This document shows positions 4,362-7,895 of a stretch of 7,895 nucleotides of DNA, in pieces. Source of the DNA: Mycoplasmatota bacterium (GTDB lineage: Bacteria; Bacillota_I; Bacilli_A; Izemoplasmatales; Izemoplasmataceae). Position numbers and translations under genes: made by a program. The notes beneath the pieces were generated by a model, which saw nothing but the letters and a program-made list of their open reading frames with translations, was not told where the DNA came from and did no database searches. The DNA is taken from contig JAFLJX010000257.1 of the NCBI GenBank assembly GCA_022712785.1, forward strand, positions 1-7,895, read 5' to 3'. Position 1 is the stretch's first letter, and each line of letters begins with the position of its first letter.

Positions 4362-6812
4362 TTATTCTTTTGTAATCTCTACATAATTATCTTTAAATAT
4401 CTCAACAAGTTTAGGATCAAATTGCGAACCTGAATTAGCAATTAACTCTTGAACTGCTTCTTCGTGTGATATTGTGTTTCTATATGTTCTTTCACTAGTC
4501 ATAGCGTCAAATGCGTCAGCTATAGCTATAATTCTGGATTTCAATGGTATATCTTCCCCTCTTACACGTCTTGGGTAACCAGTTCCGTCCCATCTTTCGT
4601 GATGGTTTAGAATTATATATGAAATATTTCTCATGTCAGATGTTGAATTGAGGATTCTAAATCCAATTTCTGAATGGTTTTTGATTGTTTCGTATTCTTC
4701 ATTTGTTAATTTACCTTCTTTTTGAAGAATATGAATTGGTGTTATGATTTTACCAATATCATGCAGAATACCTGCAGTTTTAACTTCTTGAACACTTTGT
4801 CTATCCAGTCCGTATAATTGAGCAATTCTTTCACTATATATAGAGACACTTCTTGAATGTACCTCAGAGTTTTTATCTTTCTCATATAAAGTAGTTAATA
4901 TTGCTTCAATTGCACTACTTCTCATTGAAGGTATTTCTAAAAGCTTTTCTCTATACATTAAATCTTCTGCGCTTCTATAAATTTCTTGGATTTCTTCTGT
5001 ATTTTTATGTTTAGTCTTATACCCAAACGAAATTGATAGTTCAATTGATTGAATAAATACTTCTTTAGCTTTTTCATTAATTCTATCAATTATTTCTTCA
5101 GCTTCTTTTTCTGAAGTTTTTGGCATTACCATAACAAATTCATCTCCGCCAATTCTAGCTACTATATCGAGGTCTCTTGATTGGGCTTTAAAAAGACGCG
5201 CAGCTGAAATTAGTAAATTATCACCTGATGTGTGTCCAAAGGCATCATTAATTAGTTTTAACCCGTTAATGTCAGCCATGACTATTGTGATTGGATAGTT
5301 TTCTTCAATATCCATAATTGCTAAATTTTCTTCGTAATATCGTCTATTATGAACTCCAGTTAGGAAGTCATTATATGCTGAATGTTCAAGTTGGAACTCT
5401 TTTTCTTTAATTGATGTAATATCTTGAAATACACCCAGTACTTTTACTGGGACCCCATTGTCATTTTTAATAAGTACAGCTCTTGAATGTATGTACTTCA
5501 TTTTTTTTGAAGGTGTATGAATTCTAAATGTAATGTCGTAAGGCTTATTTTTCTTTATCAAGTCAATGAGTGCTTGATCAACAAGTTCCATATCATCTTT
5601 ATCTCTCATGGTTTGAATAAATGATAAACCAATAAATTCATTTTTCCCTTCAACTTCATATATTTCAAAAGCTACTTTTGAAGCCCAAATCTTTTTGGTA
5701 GCTAAATCTAACTCCCATGAACCCACTTTTGCGATTGATTGAGCTAAATTTAATCTACTCTCAGTGATTGTTAAATTGTCTTTTAGTCTGTTACTTTCAG
5801 TAGTGTCTAAAGCAAGACTTATAGCCATTTCTTCACCATTTCTATTTAGTCCTAGGTATCCAGAATGAAATATCCAATCAAGATTCTTATGATCTTTTGT
5901 TTTTATAATCACTTTGTTTATACTATTAAGTTTTTTATCGATAAAGAAATTATTAATCCTGTCTCTAATCTCCAGAACTTTATTTCCTTCATAGGCTGAT
6001 TCTGTCCATCTTTTAATACTTGGAATGTCTTCAATAGAATATCCTGAAATCTCAGTGAAAGTTTTACTTAATTTAATCATTTTTCCTTCTCTATTATGCA
6101 CAAATGCAGGAATAGGAATATTTTCAAGTAAAGTATCAAGAGAGCACTCACTCTCATGAACCTCATTTAATAACTTGTTATTTATTAGAGATAGTATTCC
6201 AGTTACAATAAATGAGCCTGTTAAACCTAGAATTATTACGTTTATAGAATCAAATTTATAATCGAAAAATGTATTTTGGCTTACTTTATTTAGTAATCCT
6301 ATGATTCTAAAAATATGAATCAATATATAAATGATTAGAATAAATGAAAGTAAATCCATTTTCCTATCATTTTCTTTATTGTTTTGATATAAAATATAAA
6401 CTATATAACCTTGAATTAAAACTATAGCTACACCATATACAACTATTCTTGCGAATACATCAAAATAAATTCCAGTAAAAAAAATAAATAAAAGCACGTA
6501 AATTAAAGAAAAAATAGTAAATAACAAATATGGTGTTTTTTTGCCTAAAAATCTTAAAATTGAAAACAATAGAAATAGAAATGATACTGGCAAGACAAGA
6601 CTAATTAGTATAGTACTTACCCAATTATTCAAATCCAATCTAAAATATACTCCAAGCATACCTATAATACTAAATAAGAAATAAAAATTGAAGAAACCTA
6701 TTCCTTTAATTTTATTCCTGTATTTAAATGATATAAAAAGCATTAAGATTAATCCCAATAAATAAGCTAATATGTATATAAATAGTGCATCTTGCAGTTC
6801 AATGTTAACCAT
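4362..6812 (-). CDS. Seven-helix PAS-PAS-GGDEF-HD-GYP cyclic-di-GMP receptor
   Basis: This 816-residue membrane protein can in principle both make and destroy cyclic di-GMP. Seven hydrophobic helices span about 8-28, 38-57, 65-87, 95-113, 120-142, 152-173 and 189-210. Two PAS domains follow at about 221-340 and 350-468; the second ends in the usual PAC sequence VFQDITSIKE. The GGDEF domain covers about 478-625. Its active-site GGDEF is at 555-559, the metal aspartate is D513 in MADINGLK, and an inhibitory-site RDLD sits at 546-549, five residues before GGDEF. The HD-GYP domain covers about 632-810. It has H652, H684-D685, H713, the HHERWDGTGYP signature (737-747), and D766 and D769, all intact. 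The ATG follows GGAGGT at 6819-6824. The gene has its own promoter and terminator. The sensed signal is unknown, and the direction of the net activity cannot be told from sequence. Confidence 0.95.
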   Translation of the reverse strand: MVNIELQDALFIYILAYLLGLILMLFISFKYRNKIKGIGFFNFYFLFSIIGMLGVYFRLDLNNWVSTILISLVLPVSFLFLLFSILRFLGKKTPYLLFTIFSLIYVLLFIFFTGIYFDVFARIVVYGVAIVLIQGYIVYILYQNNKENDRKMDLLSFILIIYILIHIFRIIGLLNKVSQNTFFDYKFDSINVIILGLTGSFIVTGILSLINNKLLNEVHESECSLDTLLENIPIPAFVHNREGKMIKLSKTFTEISGYSIEDIPSIKRWTESAYEGNKVLEIRDRINNFFIDKKLNSINKVIIKTKDHKNLDWIFHSGYLGLNRNGEEMAISLALDTTESNRLKDNLTITESRLNLAQSIAKVGSWELDLATKKIWASKVAFEIYEVEGKNEFIGLSFIQTMRDKDDMELVDQALIDLIKKNKPYDITFRIHTPSKKMKYIHSRAVLIKNDNGVPVKVLGVFQDITSIKEKEFQLEHSAYNDFLTGVHNRRYYEENLAIMDIEENYPITIVMADINGLKLINDAFGHTSGDNLLISAARLFKAQSRDLDIVARIGGDEFVMVMPKTSEKEAEEIIDRINEKAKEVFIQSIELSISFGYKTKHKNTEEIQEIYRSAEDLMYREKLLEIPSMRSSAIEAILTTLYEKDKNSEVHSRSVSIYSERIAQLYGLDRQSVQEVKTAGILHDIGKIITPIHILQKEGKLTNEEYETIKNHSEIGFRILNSTSDMRNISYIILNHHERWDGTGYPRRVRGEDIPLKSRIIAIADAFDAMTSERTYRNTISHEEAVQELIANSGSQFDPKLVEIFKDNYVEITKE

Positions 6813-6839
6813 CCTAGTACCTCCAAATAAATTTCGTAA

Positions 6840-6848
6840 ATTATACCA
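6840..6848 (-). promoter_or_regulatory. Extended -10 promoter of the GGDEF/HD-GYP gene
   Basis: TGGTATAAT on the minus strand is an extended -10 element 27 bases before the ATG at 6810-6812. No good -35 is visible at the right spacing. A short inverted repeat, AACAG-T-CTGTT at 6854-6864, lies immediately upstream and could be an operator. Confidence 0.6.
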
Positions 6849-6883
6849 TTCACAACAGTCTGTTTTTTATAAAGAAAAAATGG

Positions 6884-6943
6884 CCATAAAATATAGTCAC
6901 TTCTGATGTTTAAGGTTAAACCATAATATATATAGTTATCACT
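6884..6943. repeat. Imperfect direct repeats flanking a small inverted repeat
   Basis: The stretch CCATAAAATATAGTCACT at 6884-6901 recurs as a slightly longer version at 6921-6943. Between and overlapping them is the inverted repeat GTTTAA-GG-TTAAAC at 6908-6921. The block lies between the 59-residue gene and the promoter of the receptor gene. It may be a regulator site or part of the 3' end of the small transcript. AT-richness makes chance similarity possible. Confidence 0.35.
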
Positions 6944-7121
6944 ATTTTTTTCTTCTTTTTTTTATGTATTTGTAAGTAATCTCAGTTAACCCTAAACAAG
7001 ATAGTATTATTATTAATACATCAAAAAAGTTTATCCCATTATTTATTAAAGAAATAACCGATAAGGATAATAGTGTTAAGAAAGCAAGTATTATCATTAT
7101 TGCAAATATGATTTGTTTCAT
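6942..7121 (-). CDS. Small two-helix membrane protein (59 residues)
   Basis: The protein runs MKQIIFAIMIILAF to a very basic end, YKYIKKRRKK. It has two hydrophobic helices at about 4-25 and 33-47 joined by a short NNGINFFD turn, so both ends are likely cytoplasmic with the lysine/arginine tail inside. The ATG at 7119-7121 has GGAGG at 7126-7130, and an extended -10 promoter lies at 7161-7169. Start signals this strong in front of a clean two-helix hairpin make it a likely real gene despite its size. I do not recognise the family. It lies directly upstream of the GGDEF/HD-GYP gene on the same strand with 129 bases between them, and its function is unknown. Confidence 0.7.
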   Translation of the reverse strand: MKQIIFAIMIILAFLTLLSLSVISLINNGINFFDVLIIILSCLGLTEITYKYIKKRRKK

Positions 7122-7160
7122 ATATCCTCCATCTAAAATTTTATTTAAATTTCTGTTTTA

Positions 7161-7169
7161 ATTATAACA
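7161..7169 (-). promoter_or_regulatory. Extended -10 promoter of the 59-residue gene
   Basis: TGTTATAAT on the minus strand is a perfect extended -10, about 40 bases upstream of the ATG at 7119-7121. No clear -35 box is present, which is acceptable for this promoter class. Confidence 0.6.
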
Positions 7170-7270
7170 TAAAGACTATTGTTATTGTATTAAAAATTGA
7201 ACCTCACCCATAAAGTTGATAGGTTATACAAAAAATGTAAGATTTAATTTATAATATTTTTATTTTTTTA

Positions 7271-7299
7271 TTTTCATAGAATTATTTTATGTGTATAAT
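7271..7299 (+). promoter_or_regulatory. Promoter of the plus-strand surface protein gene
   Basis: TTTTCA (7271-7276) and TATAAT (7294-7299) are spaced by 17 bases. Transcription would begin near 7306, giving a leader of about 58 bases before the ATG. This promoter diverges from the one at 7161-7169. The stretch between them (7170-7270) shows nothing else that I can support. Confidence 0.6.
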
Positions 7300-7363
7300 A
7301 TAAGTAAATATACATCACGATACTGTTTGCGTTTTTTTCTGATATTTATTAAAGGAGTATGTC

Positions 7364-7895
7364 ATGTCAAAAACTCGTAGAAAGAAAAACGAAGAGACAA
7401 AAAGACGTTTTGAGGCAATTAAAGACTTAATGTCTACTTTTGCAATGACTACAGTTGCTGTTGTAGCTGTTGTTACTTTAATTCCTGCATCTCCTAAAGC
7501 AGAAATCATTAAAGCTGTTTCTTTAAATGAAGAAATCGTTTACCAAGTTAATGTAACCGATGAAGATAATGCTTTAGACTTAACTACTCTTTCTGTGGTT
7601 GTTGAAAACCAATTAGAATACTATGAACAATCTATTAGCTTGGGTGAAAACTCAGGCTATTTTGATAGTTTAACATACGATACTGAGTATCGCTTAAGTG
7701 TTTATGGAAATAAAGGGTTTGGGCAAGAACGGCTTGATACCATTGTAGTAACAACTAAAGAAAAAGTAGGAGGAACTATTTTATCAGTGGTCCAACCAAA
7801 TCCAGGAGATTCAACAAGATACGTAGTTGATGTCTCCATAAATGATCCGAATGCTAAATATTCCTCAATAGTTCTATACTACGGCTATATTTCAG
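7364..7895 (+). CDS. Partial surface-anchored protein with Fn3/Ig-like repeats
   Basis: The 177 visible residues continue past the window edge. A strongly basic cytoplasmic start (SKTRRKKNEETKRRFEAIK) precedes one hydrophobic helix at about 24-41 and a PASPKAE junction, so the protein is a signal-anchored or secreted exported protein with no lipobox. From about residue 48 it is beta-rich. AVSLNEEIVYQVNVTDEDN and SLTYDTEYRLSVYGNKGFG, followed by LDTIVVTTKEK (124-134), form one fibronectin-type-III-like or Ig-like domain. A second begins at GGTILSVVQPNPGD. The ATG at 7364-7366 is six bases after AAAGGAG (7351-7357). The nearer ATG at 7359 is in another frame and soon stops. This is the only plus-strand gene of the main contig part. 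Adhesion or surface-layer roles are inference from the architecture. Confidence 0.75.
   Translation, partial: MSKTRRKKNEETKRRFEAIKDLMSTFAMTTVAVVAVVTLIPASPKAEIIKAVSLNEEIVYQVNVTDEDNALDLTTLSVVVENQLEYYEQSISLGENSGYFDSLTYDTEYRLSVYGNKGFGQERLDTIVVTTKEKVGGTILSVVQPNPGDSTRYVVDVSINDPNAKYSSIVLYYGYIS

Noticed and set aside
7200..7224. AACCT...AGGTT inverted repeat as a terminator or riboswitch
   Set aside because: The stem is only five base pairs with a 15-base loop and no T-run, and it lies between divergent promoters where no terminator is needed.
7359..7430. Alternative ATG at 7359 for the plus-strand gene
   Set aside because: This frame reaches a stop after about 23 codons and gives no recognisable protein. 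The ATG at 7364 opens the long frame.
7315..7509. Minus-strand open frame of 64 codons
   Set aside because: It is antisense to the start of the plus-strand surface protein, whose promoter, ribosome binding site and domain structure are convincing. Its alanine/threonine/valine-rich start mirrors the membrane helix codons.

Overview
The window is AT-rich DNA (about 30-33% G+C by eye over most of its length). It has compact gene spacing, strong AGGAGG-type ribosome binding sites and sigma-A-like promoters. Every long frame reads full length with TGA as a stop and TGG as tryptophan, so the standard bacterial code applies rather than the Mycoplasma code. A DUF2779 nuclease, a YcxB-like protein, small membrane-anchored proteins and a GGDEF/HD-GYP receptor together suggest a low-G+C Firmicutes/Tenericutes lineage, for example Acholeplasma- or Izemoplasma-like. 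That placement is inference.

Layout from left to right. Bases 1 to about 206 are compositionally foreign (about 46% G+C over 1-180) and carry one open plus-strand frame. They are abruptly joined to the N-terminal third of trigger factor (tig, minus strand), either by chimeric assembly or by a real rearrangement. To the right, seven further minus-strand genes follow as four blocks. Bases 622-2897 hold a Nudix hydrolase and a two-domain DUF2779 nuclease as a tightly coupled pair. Bases 2971-4253 hold three small membrane-anchored proteins (OB-fold, unknown, YcxB-like) read from one promoter. Bases 4362-6812 hold a large seven-helix PAS-PAS-GGDEF-HD-GYP cyclic-di-GMP receptor with its own terminator and promoter. 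Bases 6942-7121 hold a 59-residue two-helix membrane protein. The orientation switches in 7122-7363, where divergent promoters lie. From 7364 to the window edge a plus-strand gene encodes the start of a surface-anchored protein with Fn3/Ig-like repeats.

Working picture. The Nudix/DUF2779 pair looks like a nucleic-acid or nucleotide-processing unit. The DUF2779 protein appears to combine a Cas4/RecB-like PD-(D/E)XK domain with iron-sulfur-type cysteines and a DEDDy-like exonuclease fold. The 2971-4253 operon looks like an uncharacterised envelope module. The cyclic-di-GMP protein has intact motifs for both synthesis and breakdown, and it sits three genes away from a secreted adhesin-like protein. 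No CRISPR array, tRNA, rRNA or insertion sequence was seen.
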